From positions 124,001 to 188,000 of the forward strand of contig NZ_JBHUPY010000017.1 of assembly GCF_042688385.1 (NCBI RefSeq): 64,000 bases of DNA, given 5' to 3'. Shown here one piece after another: positions 49,277 through 58,076 of this stretch. Source of the DNA: Herpetosiphon sp042688385 (GTDB lineage Bacteria > Chloroflexota > Chloroflexia > Chloroflexales > Herpetosiphonaceae). Made by a program: the position numbers and the translations under genes. Below the pieces are notes generated by a model. The model saw nothing but the letters and a program-made list of their open reading frames with translations, made no database searches and was not told the origin of the DNA. Positions within the stretch are counted from its first letter, which is position 1. Each line of letters begins with the position of its first letter.

Positions 49277-50781
49277 TCAATCACGACCTCAACCCCATAG
49301 GCTTTGCGAAATAAATTGGTCTTGCGGTTTGCATCCCAAATTTCAATTGAGGCATCGCCAACCGCTTGCACACTGATTCGCACCTGCTGCTTCTCGATTT
49401 TGCAAACCACGCCCTGCACGACTTGGCTCTTGGAGCGCTCAAGATATTCGGCAATTCGTAAGAGCGCACTTAATTTGCCCAGCCGTTCAAGATCACCCTC
49501 AGCCAATACGCCAGCCAAACCAGCGTCAGTTACACTCCCTTTGCGATGGTGCCTCGTTAAGAGGCCAATTAGCGCCATCTCACGATGGGTATAGCCATTC
49601 AACATCGAGTTTAGAATCAAATACAGGCCATGTTTATGATGATCGTAGAAATTGACCGCTACGCCAATATCATGGACCATGGTTGTTGCTTCGAGCAATT
49701 CGCGCTCCCACGCACCATAGCCATGCAAACTTTGCAGCTGGTCGAACAACGATAGGCTTAATTCGCGTACTTTGGCCACATGCAGTACGTTGTAGCCATA
49801 GATCCGGGCTAAATTTGCCACCGAAAACTGGCGTACATCGCTCAGCAAAGGTGGCTGTGAGCCACGCAAAAAGTGCTCGTAGAAAATGCCATCACGCAGG
49901 CCATGGCCGCAAATCCAGAGGCTATCAGCGCCACAACGCTGCATCAAAGCCCGAATTAACAGTACGCCAGCGGTAATTACATCGGCGCGATCATTATTTA
50001 AGCCTTCGAGCTGTTCGCGCTCGTTACGATTGAGCTTGCTCAAACGGGTGGCCCATTCGTCGACCCGTTGCAGCGACATCGTATAGCCATGGACAATATC
50101 AAGTGGATAGCGTTGCGCCCGTTGTTCAAGCTTGGCGAGGTTGCGCACCGTGCCGCCAACGCCGATTAAAGGCAACTTGCTGCCTTGCGGGCGAAACCAA
50201 TCCAGCCCTGCCAAGGCTTCGTCGACGTGGCGGTCGAGGGCTTTGAGTTCTGCTTTGCTGGGAGTGTCGCTGCGCAAAATTTGCTCGGTGAGGCGCACTG
50301 TACCAAGTGGCAACGATGTGGTGTTGGCTAGCCCACGCCCGCGCACTAAGGCCAATTCGACGCTGCCGCCGCCGATGTCAAACATAAAGCCATTGCTTAC
50401 ACCAAGCGTATTGATCATACCAAGGTAGCTGTAGTAGGCTTCTTCATCGCCGCTGAGCACGCGTAAATCGAGGCCGGTTTCTTCTTTAACTTGGGCTAAA
50501 AAGCTAGTTTGATTGGCAGCATCGCGGACGGCGCTGGTTGCCACTGCCACAACGTCACTCACGCCCATGGCGCGGCAGAAATTGCCAAACATGCGCAAAG
50601 TTTCAAGCGCTTTGGCAATAGGTTGGGCTTGCAGTTGATTATCGGGGCCAACATTATGCGCTAGCCGCACATTTTCCTTCACTTCTTCAACCAATTTGAA
50701 GGAATGATGCGGCTGATATTGCACCACAATCATGCGAGCGGTGTTGGAGCCAAGGTCAATAATCCCGACGTGTTGGGTCAT
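49273..50781 (-). CDS. ppx: Exopolyphosphatase/guanosine pentaphosphatase (Ppx/GppA) with HD domain
   Basis: A 502-residue enzyme hydrolysing polyphosphate or pppGpp. The N-terminal ASKHA fold has VGIIDLGSNTARMIVVQY, ATSAVRDAANQT, GDEEAYYSYLG, FDIGGGSVELALVRG and VGVGGT-like LIGVGGTVRNLAK. The C-terminal part carries an HD-like region (MVHDIGVAVNFYDHHKHGLYLI). The start is ATG 50781 with GAGGAG 8 bases upstream; the longer frame is rejected. It follows the L,D-transpeptidase by 48 bases on the minus strand. Its stop lies inside the terminator stem shared with the Tad operon. Confidence 0.93.
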   Translation of the reverse strand: MTQHVGIIDLGSNTARMIVVQYQPHHSFKLVEEVKENVRLAHNVGPDNQLQAQPIAKALETLRMFGNFCRAMGVSDVVAVATSAVRDAANQTSFLAQVKEETGLDLRVLSGDEEAYYSYLGMINTLGVSNGFMFDIGGGSVELALVRGRGLANTTSLPLGTVRLTEQILRSDTPSKAELKALDRHVDEALAGLDWFRPQGSKLPLIGVGGTVRNLAKLEQRAQRYPLDIVHGYTMSLQRVDEWATRLSKLNRNEREQLEGLNNDRADVITAGVLLIRALMQRCGADSLWICGHGLRDGIFYEHFLRGSQPPLLSDVRQFSVANLARIYGYNVLHVAKVRELSLSLFDQLQSLHGYGAWERELLEATTMVHDIGVAVNFYDHHKHGLYLILNSMLNGYTHREMALIGLLTRHHRKGSVTDAGLAGVLAEGDLERLGKLSALLRIAEYLERSKSQVVQGVVCKIEKQQVRISVQAVGDASIEIWDANRKTNLFRKAYGVEVVIE

Positions 50782-50829
50782 TATAGTTCTCCTCGACAAC
50801 GCCTAGCATGCTATTTTAGGTTTTGCTGT

Positions 50830-51942
50830 TTAATAATAAACTTGGACGGTTGTGCCAACGCTTGCCCAATCGTAGAGCCAAGCGGCGGCATCGAGTGGTA
50901 AGTTGACACAGCCATGGCTAATGCGAGTGCCAGTTCCAAACAAATCGTGCCAATAGGTGCCGTGCAGCGCAACGCTCCCATTGAAATACATGGCGTGTGG
51001 CACATTCGGCACAACCCAGCTTTCGCCGCCAAGCGAGCCGCGCATGGTTTGCAATGGCACTTTGGCATAAATTTCATAGCTGCCAGTTGGCGTGTTAAAG
51101 CCGTCTTTGCCGGTGGCGACTGGCGCATCAAACACGATTGTGCCATTTTCGTAGGCATACAGCCATTGCTTGCTAATATCGACTTCGATACGCTTACCAA
51201 GGTTAGGATTGGCGGGCTTGGGCGTGGCGGTTGGCACTGGCTCATTGGTTGGTTGAGCAGGCGCAGCGGTTGGTGGCACTTGGGTTGGCTCGGCAACTGG
51301 TTGTGGGGCAGCAGTTTGGACTGGGGCTGGCGCAACGGGATCAAATTCAAATAAATAAGGCAGTTCGTAGCTCATGCCTTCGATCAAGCCCCGAGCGGCA
51401 GCAACTTCTTGGCCAAGCGGCGCTAGCTCCATTTCGTCGGGCGTGCCTGCCAACAACGGATGTTCAATCATCAAGGCGCGTTCAAAATATTGCACCTTGA
51501 AGCGGCCAGTTGGGCGAGCTTCGAATTGAGCTGGGCTAATTGGTAGGCCAAAAATTTCGACCCCGCCGTTGGTTTCCCAAAACCTGCGGAAACTGCCAGC
51601 GAGATCGTAGTTAGAGCCTTCTGGGCGCAAGCTTGCACCAGCGAGTCGTGGTTGCGGGCCGAAATCGCGCCATTGGGTCCGTTCGCGACCAACCAAGCCC
51701 AATCCAATACTATCAGTTTGCGGATTGTACTCAAAGCGCGCGTTTTCAAAATACTGCACAATCAGCGTATCTTGCTCGATGGGATCGGTAATTGGTTGAC
51801 CAAAAATTTGCTCGCCGCCGTTGATTTGCCAAAACGAAGCAAACCCATAGGTGTCGGTGAGGGCAGGGGTCACTGCTTGGGAAGTACGAAAGGCCCAAAA
51901 ACATAAACCAAGAACGAGGCTCAACCAAATGATCCGCCGCAT
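50830..51942 (-). CDS. L,D-transpeptidase (YkuD) with two LGFP-like repeats
   Basis: A 370-residue secreted enzyme. The signal MRRIIWLSLVLGLCFWAFRTSQA leads two modules (about 30-85 and 115-170): FASFWQINGGEQIFGQPIT...QYFENARFEYNP and FRRFWETNGGVEIFGLPIS...QYFERALMIEHP. A Pro/Thr/Ala-rich linker (about 200-245) connects to the YkuD catalytic domain with RIEVDISKQWLYAYE, TPTGSYEIY, HGTYWHDLFG and ISHGCVNLP, where Cys is the nucleophile. It likely makes 3-3 crosslinks or attaches proteins to peptidoglycan. The same modules are in the membrane protein at 2135-3061. Confidence 0.92.
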   Translation of the reverse strand: MRRIIWLSLVLGLCFWAFRTSQAVTPALTDTYGFASFWQINGGEQIFGQPITDPIEQDTLIVQYFENARFEYNPQTDSIGLGLVGRERTQWRDFGPQPRLAGASLRPEGSNYDLAGSFRRFWETNGGVEIFGLPISPAQFEARPTGRFKVQYFERALMIEHPLLAGTPDEMELAPLGQEVAAARGLIEGMSYELPYLFEFDPVAPAPVQTAAPQPVAEPTQVPPTAAPAQPTNEPVPTATPKPANPNLGKRIEVDISKQWLYAYENGTIVFDAPVATGKDGFNTPTGSYEIYAKVPLQTMRGSLGGESWVVPNVPHAMYFNGSVALHGTYWHDLFGTGTRISHGCVNLPLDAAAWLYDWASVGTTVQVYY

Positions 51943-52048
51943 AGCTGTATTCTCCGCGTGCTGCCTGAGGCTTAAAAGTACGTTGCGGCTTCATCGTAGC
52001 AGTGCAATGAGCCGCTGTCAATTCAGATTAGTGGAATAGTTGGGGTAG

Positions 52049-52573
52049 TTATTCGGGCACAATATCGGCCAGCGATGTTACGGTAATCGTGCCGCCAGCA
52101 ATATCAATTGAGCGCACGACCGCACGCACCATTGGCACCAAAATATCTGCTTGGCCCAATTTGCGCACCACTAAAACATCATTTGCGCCAGTTTCAATAA
52201 TTTCGGCTGCTTGGCCAATGACCTCGCCAGCTTCGGTTTGCACTTGCAGGCCAACCAAATCGTGCAAGAAATATTCATCATTAGCCAACGGCGCTGCATC
52301 GCTGCGATGAATATAAACTTCGAGGCCTTGCATTGCTTCGGCAGCTTCGCGGGTATCAACTTCGTTGAGCCGCAACAAATAGAGGCTGCCTTTGTGTTGG
52401 TGCAAGCGGCCAATCGTGAACGGCTTTGATAAGTCGCCAACAAACAAGTGCTTAAGCTTTTGAATATGTTCTGGGTGCGATGAGATCATCGAGATTTTTA
52501 ACTCGCCGCGCACACCAAACGCCGCAGAAATGCGGCCAACTAACAAGAAATCATCAATATTTGGAGCTGTCAC
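52049..52573 (-). CDS. rimM: Ribosome maturation factor RimM
   Basis: A 174-residue 16S rRNA processing factor that binds S19 and helps 30S head assembly. It has LLVGRISAAFGVRGELKI at the N-terminus, GSLYLLRLNEVDTREAAEAMQGLEVYI, and the PRC-barrel part DEYFLHDLVGLQVQTEAGEVIG and DVLVVR...ILVPMV. The GTG start overlaps the khpA stop by four bases (GTGA), so they are coupled. In most bacteria trmD and rplS follow; here an L,D-transpeptidase gene comes next instead. Confidence 0.95.
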   Translation of the reverse strand: MTAPNIDDFLLVGRISAAFGVRGELKISMISSHPEHIQKLKHLFVGDLSKPFTIGRLHQHKGSLYLLRLNEVDTREAAEAMQGLEVYIHRSDAAPLANDEYFLHDLVGLQVQTEAGEVIGQAAEIIETGANDVLVVRKLGQADILVPMVRAVVRSIDIAGGTITVTSLADIVPE

Positions 52574-52797
52574 GAATTAACCTCTAGGTGGACCCGTTTG
52601 TTTTGGCGAGCGCCAACGATGCCCAATACGTCGCGAATGGCTTTGACCACGCGCCCATTGCGCCCGATGACTTTCCCTGCTTCGCTTTGGGGAATGCGCA
52701 GATCGAGGGTAATGCTGTGGTGACCAGTGCGTTTGCTAATTTTAATGTCGTCGGTGTCGATCAAGCCTTCGACGATATAGTTCAATAAATCTTCCAT
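52570..52797 (-). CDS. khpA: KH-domain RNA-binding protein KhpA
   Basis: A 75-residue single KH domain: DLLNYIVEGLIDTDDIKI, then the GxxG loop in GKVIGRNGRVVKAIRDVLG. KhpA proteins bind RNA and, in Gram-positives, influence cell division and elongation. The start is ATG 52797, with AAGGA 8-9 bases upstream; an earlier ATG six codons back would place that site inside the gene. It stands between rpsP and rimM as in many bacteria. Confidence 0.93.
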   Translation of the reverse strand: MEDLLNYIVEGLIDTDDIKISKRTGHHSITLDLRIPQSEAGKVIGRNGRVVKAIRDVLGIVGARQNKRVHLEVNS

Positions 52798-52858
52798 AGC
52801 TGCATCCTTGCGCATAGAAATGGGTGTGAAGCCAGTGCCTCACACCCGATTTGCGAGC

Positions 52859-53440
52859 TTACTCAGCGCTTTTTTGACCAGGAGCGCGGAAGCCAGCGGC
52901 TTCGGCACTTTCCACGGTGTCGAACCACAATTCAGCCACGGTTGAATTGTAGTAGCGGCTACCAGGAACGTGGTACAACATTGAGTTTTGGTTGCCTTTG
53001 ATGGCGTAGCCTTCTGGGGCGCTACCATCGGCCAATGGGCGCACGCTGCCAGCAAATTCGCCAGCTTCGGCTGCGGCCTTGACTGGAGCAACAACGGCGG
53101 CGGCTGGTGCAGCAGCGGCGGCTTTGGTCACGGCTTTTTTAGCTTTCTTGACTGGAGCTTCAACCTTAGCTGGAGCTTCGCCGATCAATTTGCCTTCAGC
53201 ATCAACCACACCCAAGTTTTTCAACAAGCGCACTACGGTATCTGATGGTTGGGCACCAACGCTCAGCCAGTAGCGAGCGCGATCTTCCTTGATAAACACA
53301 ACTTTTGGTTGTGCTTGGGGATTGTAGTGGCCAATCGTTTCAATAAACTTGCCATCGCGTGGCGCATGCGAATCTGCAATAACAACACGATATGCGGGCT
53401 TGTGCTTCATGCCCATCCGGCGAAGACGAATACGAACCAT
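52859..53440 (-). CDS. rpsP: Ribosomal protein S16 with extra C-terminal domain
   Basis: A 193-residue protein. Residues 1-83 are ordinary S16 (MVRIRLRRMGMKHKPAYRVVIADS, DGKFIETIGHYNP). After a Lys/Ala-rich linker (about 90-125) comes a domain of about 60 residues containing SAPEGYAIKGNQNSMLYHVP, SRYYNSTVAELWFD and ESAEAAGFR. I associate this module, sometimes called the Sunset domain, with other proteins from Actinobacteria and Chloroflexota; its ligand is unknown. S16 is normally 80-100 residues, so the tail doubles it. It is in the ffh-rpsP-khpA-rimM order; GGAGG lies 10 bases before the ATG. Confidence 0.92.
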   Translation of the reverse strand: MVRIRLRRMGMKHKPAYRVVIADSHAPRDGKFIETIGHYNPQAQPKVVFIKEDRARYWLSVGAQPSDTVVRLLKNLGVVDAEGKLIGEAPAKVEAPVKKAKKAVTKAAAAAPAAAVVAPVKAAAEAGEFAGSVRPLADGSAPEGYAIKGNQNSMLYHVPGSRYYNSTVAELWFDTVESAEAAGFRAPGQKSAE

Positions 53441-53533
53441 TCGAGTGTTTCCTCCAAAAGTGAAAAGTAAAGCGAGAACATACTTTATAGTGCATAAACA
53501 TATGCTGTTCTATGCTCTATGTTCTCTGAATAA

Positions 53534-54883
53534 TTATTTGAACATGCGCATCAGGTCGCGCGGGTTTTGACCGCCCTTGCCGAAGCGTTTCATCATGCGT
53601 TGCATTTCACGGAACTGTTTGACCAAGGCGTTGACATCTTCGATCCGCGTACCGCTACCCGCTGATATCCGGCGTTTGCGGCTAGGATCTTTCAGCAAGT
53701 CGGGGTTACGACGTTCTTTGATTGTCATCGATTGAATAATCGCTTCGATGCGTTTCATCTCGCGATCATCAAGCGCTTCGTCAAGGTCTTTCATTTGGCG
53801 CAGTTGTTTGCCAATCCCAGGAATCATGCCCAAGATTTGTTGTAATGGGCCAAGTTTACGCATCGAATTCATTGCGCCAAGGAAATCTTCAAAGTCGAAG
53901 GTGCCTTTGCGCATCTTCTTTTGCATTTTCTTGGCTTCATCTTTGTCGTACACTTGCTCGGCGCGCTCGATCAAGGTCATCACGTCGCCCATGCCCAAAA
54001 TCCGTTGGGCTAAGCGATCGGGGTGGAATGGTTCGATGGCATCGGTTTTTTCGCCCGTCCCAAGGAACTTAATTGGTACTCCCGTGACTTCGCGCATCGA
54101 GAGCGCGGCCCCACCACGGGCATCGCCATCGATTTTGGTCATAATCAAACCAGTCAATGGCACTTTGGCGTGGAAGGCCTCAGCAACTTTGACCGATTCT
54201 TGCCCAATCATGGCATCGACGACCAACATAATTTCGGTTGGCCCGACCCGCTCGACGACTTGTTGTAACTCGCCCATCAAGCGTTCGTCGATTTGCAAGC
54301 GTCCGGCGGTATCGATAATCACAAAGTTGTTGCCATTGATCCGAGCTTGGCGCAAGGCGTGCTCAGCAATATCAGGTGGCGAAACATCGGTGCCTTCGCT
54401 AAAAACCGGAATATTCAATTGCTTGCCGAGGGTTTCCAACTGCTTAATTGCGGCTGGTCGGTAGATGTCGGCGGCAACCAACAATGGCGTTTTGCCTTTT
54501 TTGCGCATATACAGCGCCAACTTGGCGGCCATGGTTGTTTTACCAGCACCTTGTAACCCGACCAACATCACAATCGTCGGCTGCTCGCGGTTTTTCGATT
54601 CATTGATTGGCACATTGGCATCACCAAGCAAGTGCACCAATTCGTCGTGAACGATTTTGATCACTTGTTGACCAGGAGTCAAACTCTTGGTGACTTCTTC
54701 GCCAATCGCTTGTTCGCGCACCCGCGCCACAAAATCTTTGACGACTTTGAAGTTAACGTCTGCTTCCAACAAGGCCAAGCGCACTTCGCGCAAGCCCGCA
54801 TCAACATCAGATTCAGTTAGGCGGCCTTTGCTGCCCAACCGGTTGAAAACATCGGTTAAGCGGTCGGATAGATTCTCAAACAT
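53534..54883 (-). CDS. ffh: Signal recognition particle protein Ffh
   Basis: A 449-residue SRP54 GTPase that binds signal peptides with its Met-rich domain. N domain FENLSDRLTDVFNRLGSKG; G domain with GLQGAGKTTMAAKLA (G1), DIYRPAAIKQL, DTAGRLQID (G3) and TKIDGDARGGAAL (G4); M domain with MRKLGPLQQILGMIPGIG and the C-terminal QMQRMMKRFGKGG-like segment. The second ATG (54883) is 6 bases from GAGG and gives the usual MFENLSDRL; the first ATG (54886) is also possible. It is the first gene of the ffh-rpsP-khpA-rimM cluster. Confidence 0.96.
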   Translation of the reverse strand: MFENLSDRLTDVFNRLGSKGRLTESDVDAGLREVRLALLEADVNFKVVKDFVARVREQAIGEEVTKSLTPGQQVIKIVHDELVHLLGDANVPINESKNREQPTIVMLVGLQGAGKTTMAAKLALYMRKKGKTPLLVAADIYRPAAIKQLETLGKQLNIPVFSEGTDVSPPDIAEHALRQARINGNNFVIIDTAGRLQIDERLMGELQQVVERVGPTEIMLVVDAMIGQESVKVAEAFHAKVPLTGLIMTKIDGDARGGAALSMREVTGVPIKFLGTGEKTDAIEPFHPDRLAQRILGMGDVMTLIERAEQVYDKDEAKKMQKKMRKGTFDFEDFLGAMNSMRKLGPLQQILGMIPGIGKQLRQMKDLDEALDDREMKRIEAIIQSMTIKERRNPDLLKDPSRKRRISAGSGTRIEDVNALVKQFREMQRMMKRFGKGGQNPRDLMRMFK

Positions 54884-55106
54884 CATACACCTCACCGCAA
54901 CAGAAAAAACTGGCAGAAACTCGGCACGCCCTAGCGCGGAAAGTTTCCTGTCAGCATTTTGTCGCATTGTAGTTGATTACACACGGCCTGTCAAACTGCT
55001 TTCTTTGGGGATATTTTTGTACTCGCTGCCTCTAGTGTAGCACACAAAAAGCCTATTAGCGTGTATCATAGCGGCATTTACTACGATTTGTCGCAAGGAG
55101 TTCGCG

Positions 55107-55526
55107 ATGAAAAGCGCACAGCTGAGTGCTATCGCTTGGACGCTATTACGAGTCGTTGTCGGCGTTGTGTTCGTGATTCATGGCTGGTCGAAGGTAACGA
55201 TGATTGGTGATATTGCTGCAACCTTTGGCACCCAATATCAGTTACCAATTCCAGCGGTGCTGGCATGGTTGGTTGCAACAGTTGAATTTTTGGGTGGCTT
55301 GGCATTAACTGTCGGGGTGTATAGCCGTTGGGCGGCTTTATTGCTTGGTTGTGTGATGCTTGGGGCAATTAAAGTCCATTGGGGCAAATTTTTTTATTAT
55401 GCAGAAGGCATGGAATACGATTTAGTCTTGCTCACGATTTGTATCGTCATTGGCTTAAATGGCGGCGGCCCGTATTCAGTTGATGAATTGGTTTTGAACA
55501 AGCCCCCAGCCAAAAAACCAGCCTAA
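55107..55526 (+). CDS. DoxX family membrane protein
   Basis: A 139-residue protein with four transmembrane helices and the DoxX pattern: LLRVVVGVVFVIHGWSKVTM, LAWLVATVEFLGGLALTVGVYSRWAALLLG, HWGKFF and YDLVLLTICIVIGLNGGGPYSVDE. DoxX-like proteins are poorly defined membrane redox or oxidative-stress proteins. AAGGAG is about 9 bases before the ATG. It is divergent from ffh and monocistronic or grouped with the next gene. Confidence 0.87.
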   Translation: MKSAQLSAIAWTLLRVVVGVVFVIHGWSKVTMIGDIAATFGTQYQLPIPAVLAWLVATVEFLGGLALTVGVYSRWAALLLGCVMLGAIKVHWGKFFYYAEGMEYDLVLLTICIVIGLNGGGPYSVDELVLNKPPAKKPA

Positions 55527-55606
55527 ACTGCTTGCAATGCAACCAACGATCAAAGATAATAGCACATCTGAACTATCCATTCTGCTATTTCTAGGAGCGT
55601 TGCCCA

Positions 55607-56182
55607 ATGCCTGATGGTAAAACCCACGATATGCTCACCGTCTTTACAGGCATTATTGGGATTCCAGTGATTTGGCGGTTGGTGCCAAACAGCGATTTAT
55701 TGGCGGCGTTTGTTTGGGCCGGAACCCATATGGTTTCCGGGATGGCCTTCTCGCCCGACCTCGATTTGGCCTCCGAACCTTATAATCGCTGGGGGCCACT
55801 GCGCTTTATTTGGTGGCCCTATCGCGAGCTGGTGCCGCATCGCGCCGGAATTTCGCATAGCCTCGTGTTTGGCCCGCTCTTTCGGCTGGCCTATTTCTTG
55901 GTTATGGTCTGGCTCTCGTTTTATCTGGGCATGACATTAATCAATAGCTTCACGCCCGTCGATACCGCCACCATTAGCGCCGCTTTTATTGCCGATCTCA
56001 AACAGCTTTGGTATAGCGATCGTCAATTAATTATCTATGGCTTGATTGGCTTTATCACTGGCGGCGCGGTGCATTCGATTGCCGATTGGCTGATTGAGGG
56101 CCGGGAGCCATACCACCGATCGTTGTTAATGCCGTGGCGCAAGCGGCGACGCAAACGCCGCCGCGATGATTGGGGCTGGTAA
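55607..56182 (+). CDS. DUF2227 putative metal-binding membrane protein
   Basis: A 191-residue protein with conserved His/Asp clusters typical of DUF2227: PDGKTHDMLTVF at the start, WAGTHMVSGMAFSPDLDLAS, VPHRAGISHSLVFGP and GAVHSIADWL. Three or four hydrophobic segments suggest membrane association. The role is unknown; related proteins show sequence features of metal-dependent hydrolases. The C-terminus is strongly basic (KRRRKRRRDD). Its stop lies one base from the stop of the convergent gene. Confidence 0.8.
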   Translation: MPDGKTHDMLTVFTGIIGIPVIWRLVPNSDLLAAFVWAGTHMVSGMAFSPDLDLASEPYNRWGPLRFIWWPYRELVPHRAGISHSLVFGPLFRLAYFLVMVWLSFYLGMTLINSFTPVDTATISAAFIADLKQLWYSDRQLIIYGLIGFITGGAVHSIADWLIEGREPYHRSLLMPWRKRRRKRRRDDWGW

Positions 56183-56183
56183 T

Positions 56184-57071
56184 TTAGCCCAACCACGTGC
56201 CAATTTTGCCATCGCCGCGACTGCCAAGCAGCAGCTCTGGTGGCGTTGGGCGTTGCTGCCAAAAACGGTTCCAATTGGCAATCGCATTCATTTTATACGC
56301 CCCAATGATCGCAAAGATAATGATCGATGGGATGATAATAAATTGGCTGCTCAAAACCGCGCCGATGCCAGATTGAAACAAGATAATAAAAGAAAGCGAT
56401 TGGATTGAGGCAAGATTGATGTCGCCGATAAGCACCGAAAAAATCACACTAATCGACATCAAAAAGCCAAAGCCACCCACGAGAATTGTCAAAAAACGGC
56501 CTAGGGTATAGCTTGCTCGTAGCCATGCATCAAGCATCGGCACTTGCTGGCCTGCTTTGGGTGGCGTTGGCAAGAGGCCAATTTTGCTGCGCTCAATCGA
56601 AAAAAGCGTATTTGTGCCGCGCGGAACGACCGGAACCCACGCCATTGTTGGCGGCGAATCGGTCAAGGCGAGCAACATGGGCGACCCCATAATATTCAGC
56701 CCAACACTATTAACTGGTTGGGTAAAATTATGCGGCAACACAGGCCAGCCAACGAATGGCACTGCCAACAGCAATTGTTCTGGCACTTCAACCGTTTGAA
56801 AATCTTTTTCGCGAATGGCCTTGAGTGCACCACTGACTGGGCGGCGTAATTGAGGCTGGCCGGTTGGCCCCCAGGCAATCATCCACGGCCCCAAGGTGCG
56901 ATAGCCATGCACTTTGAGCCACTGTTCTGCTGCGGCCATAACTGGTCCAACATAGCCTGTCGGCAACGGGGCAATCAGCTCTTGGTGGGCTGGCAAAACA
57001 TGCAATTGGAGCGCCATCGCCTCAGGCAGATGTTGGGCAATTATTTGTTCGATGGGAAAGTCATTGCTCAC
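56184..57071 (-). CDS. Membrane protein, paralogue B of a tandem pair
   Basis: A 295-residue protein with a soluble N-terminal half (about 1-195: VGPVMAAAEQWLKVHGYRTLGPWMIAWGP, MAWVPVVPRGTNTLF) and three hydrophobic segments (about 196-275), ending with the shared phrase NWNRFWQQRPTPPELL. It overlaps the upstream gene by 11 bases and starts at GTG 57071. The family is unknown to me. The two proteins share GYxxLGPxxxxW, the VPVVPxGT motif and the C-terminal WNRFWxxxPTPP, indicating an old duplication; they may form a heteromer. Confidence 0.72.
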   Translation of the reverse strand: MSNDFPIEQIIAQHLPEAMALQLHVLPAHQELIAPLPTGYVGPVMAAAEQWLKVHGYRTLGPWMIAWGPTGQPQLRRPVSGALKAIREKDFQTVEVPEQLLLAVPFVGWPVLPHNFTQPVNSVGLNIMGSPMLLALTDSPPTMAWVPVVPRGTNTLFSIERSKIGLLPTPPKAGQQVPMLDAWLRASYTLGRFLTILVGGFGFLMSISVIFSVLIGDINLASIQSLSFIILFQSGIGAVLSSQFIIIPSIIIFAIIGAYKMNAIANWNRFWQQRPTPPELLLGSRGDGKIGTWLG

Positions 57072-57912
57072 GTTGTTTCTCCGACTCTAGCTCAATGATC
57101 AAAAGGGGTGGTGTTGGGGTCGTTGCCCAAAAACGGTTCCATGCCTGAATTGCACTGCGGCGCTGGCTCCAAATTACCACTCCCAATAGCATGCTTCCAA
57201 TGATACCAAACCAGCGCAGCGCTGTGAAGATCGCAAAGCTTTGCAAAAAGAGCACCTGTGGCTCAGCCCCTAGCCACCATTGAAGCAAGGCCCACGGCAT
57301 GCTCAAGAGCAAAATGCTGATGCTTGCCGCCAATTGCAAGCGTAGAAATGGCGGCCATGTATGCTGCCATTGATCGCGCCATGTCAATTGTTGCCCAAGC
57401 TCAGGCACAGGCCGTTGCCAGCCAAGTTTGCGCACCCACCAGCTATGGCGTGGCCACAACGCCCGCGTTCCCAGCGGCACCACCGGAATATAGGCCTGCA
57501 CCCGTGGCTCAACGCCAACCAAGGGCAAGACTGGAATCAATGGCGCGCTCAGTGGCTCCAGCCCTTGTTCAGCCAATTGATCGTAGATGCCAGCCAGGTT
57601 GTAGCGCTGCTGAGCATCAAGCGTCAACCAGATTTCAGCTACCAAGCGGGCCTCGATTTGCTGCACGCTATATTCGGCGCTTAACTTCGGGTCAAACACA
57701 TGGGCAATCGGCTGATAGAGCATGCGCTGGGCTGCTGGATTCCAGGTTTGCAGCGCTGGGCCGAGCGCCGTATAGCCTTGTAAGCGCAAAGCTTGGCGCA
57801 TGTGGTCTGCTTGTTCCAGCACTTGCGCAAGCTCAGCCCGCCGCAAAACGCTATCGTGTTGTTCGAATAAAAACAGTGCTAGCATCGCGCTCAATTTCTT
57901 GGCCTCAACCAT
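57061..57912 (-). CDS. Membrane protein, paralogue A of a tandem pair
   Basis: A 283-residue protein built like its downstream neighbour: N-terminal region with QALRLQGYTALGPALQTWNP, YIPVVPLGTRALWP, a basic segment, hydrophobic helices (about 205-255) and AWNRFWATTPTPPLLII. A coiled region near residue 85-110 (QIEARLVAEIWLTLDAQQ) is the main difference. No family is recognised. It is transcribed divergently from gyrA across a 164-base spacer. The start ATG 57912 is the first in frame. Confidence 0.72.
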   Translation of the reverse strand: MVEAKKLSAMLALFLFEQHDSVLRRAELAQVLEQADHMRQALRLQGYTALGPALQTWNPAAQRMLYQPIAHVFDPKLSAEYSVQQIEARLVAEIWLTLDAQQRYNLAGIYDQLAEQGLEPLSAPLIPVLPLVGVEPRVQAYIPVVPLGTRALWPRHSWWVRKLGWQRPVPELGQQLTWRDQWQHTWPPFLRLQLAASISILLLSMPWALLQWWLGAEPQVLFLQSFAIFTALRWFGIIGSMLLGVVIWSQRRSAIQAWNRFWATTPTPPLLIIELESEKQREQ

Positions 57913-57996
57913 TGTTTGCTTGTTCAGCCTAGTATAGCAACGATCTACAGATCGCTGAGCAGATTGATGAAATATAGCATATTTGTGCTAAAAATA

Positions 57997-58026
57997 TTCG
58001 ACATTATGGCTATTTCACGGTATAAT
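57997..58026 (+). promoter_or_regulatory. gyrA promoter
   Basis: A consensus TATAAT stands at 58021-58026, 51 bases before the gyrA ATG. TTCGAC at 57997-58002, 18 bases upstream, is a weak -35. This is the only consensus -10 in the spacer. Confidence 0.55.
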
Positions 58027-58076
58027 ACAAGCAGATTAAATTTAGGGATTTAGCGCTTACGTAAGGGATAAAATTC

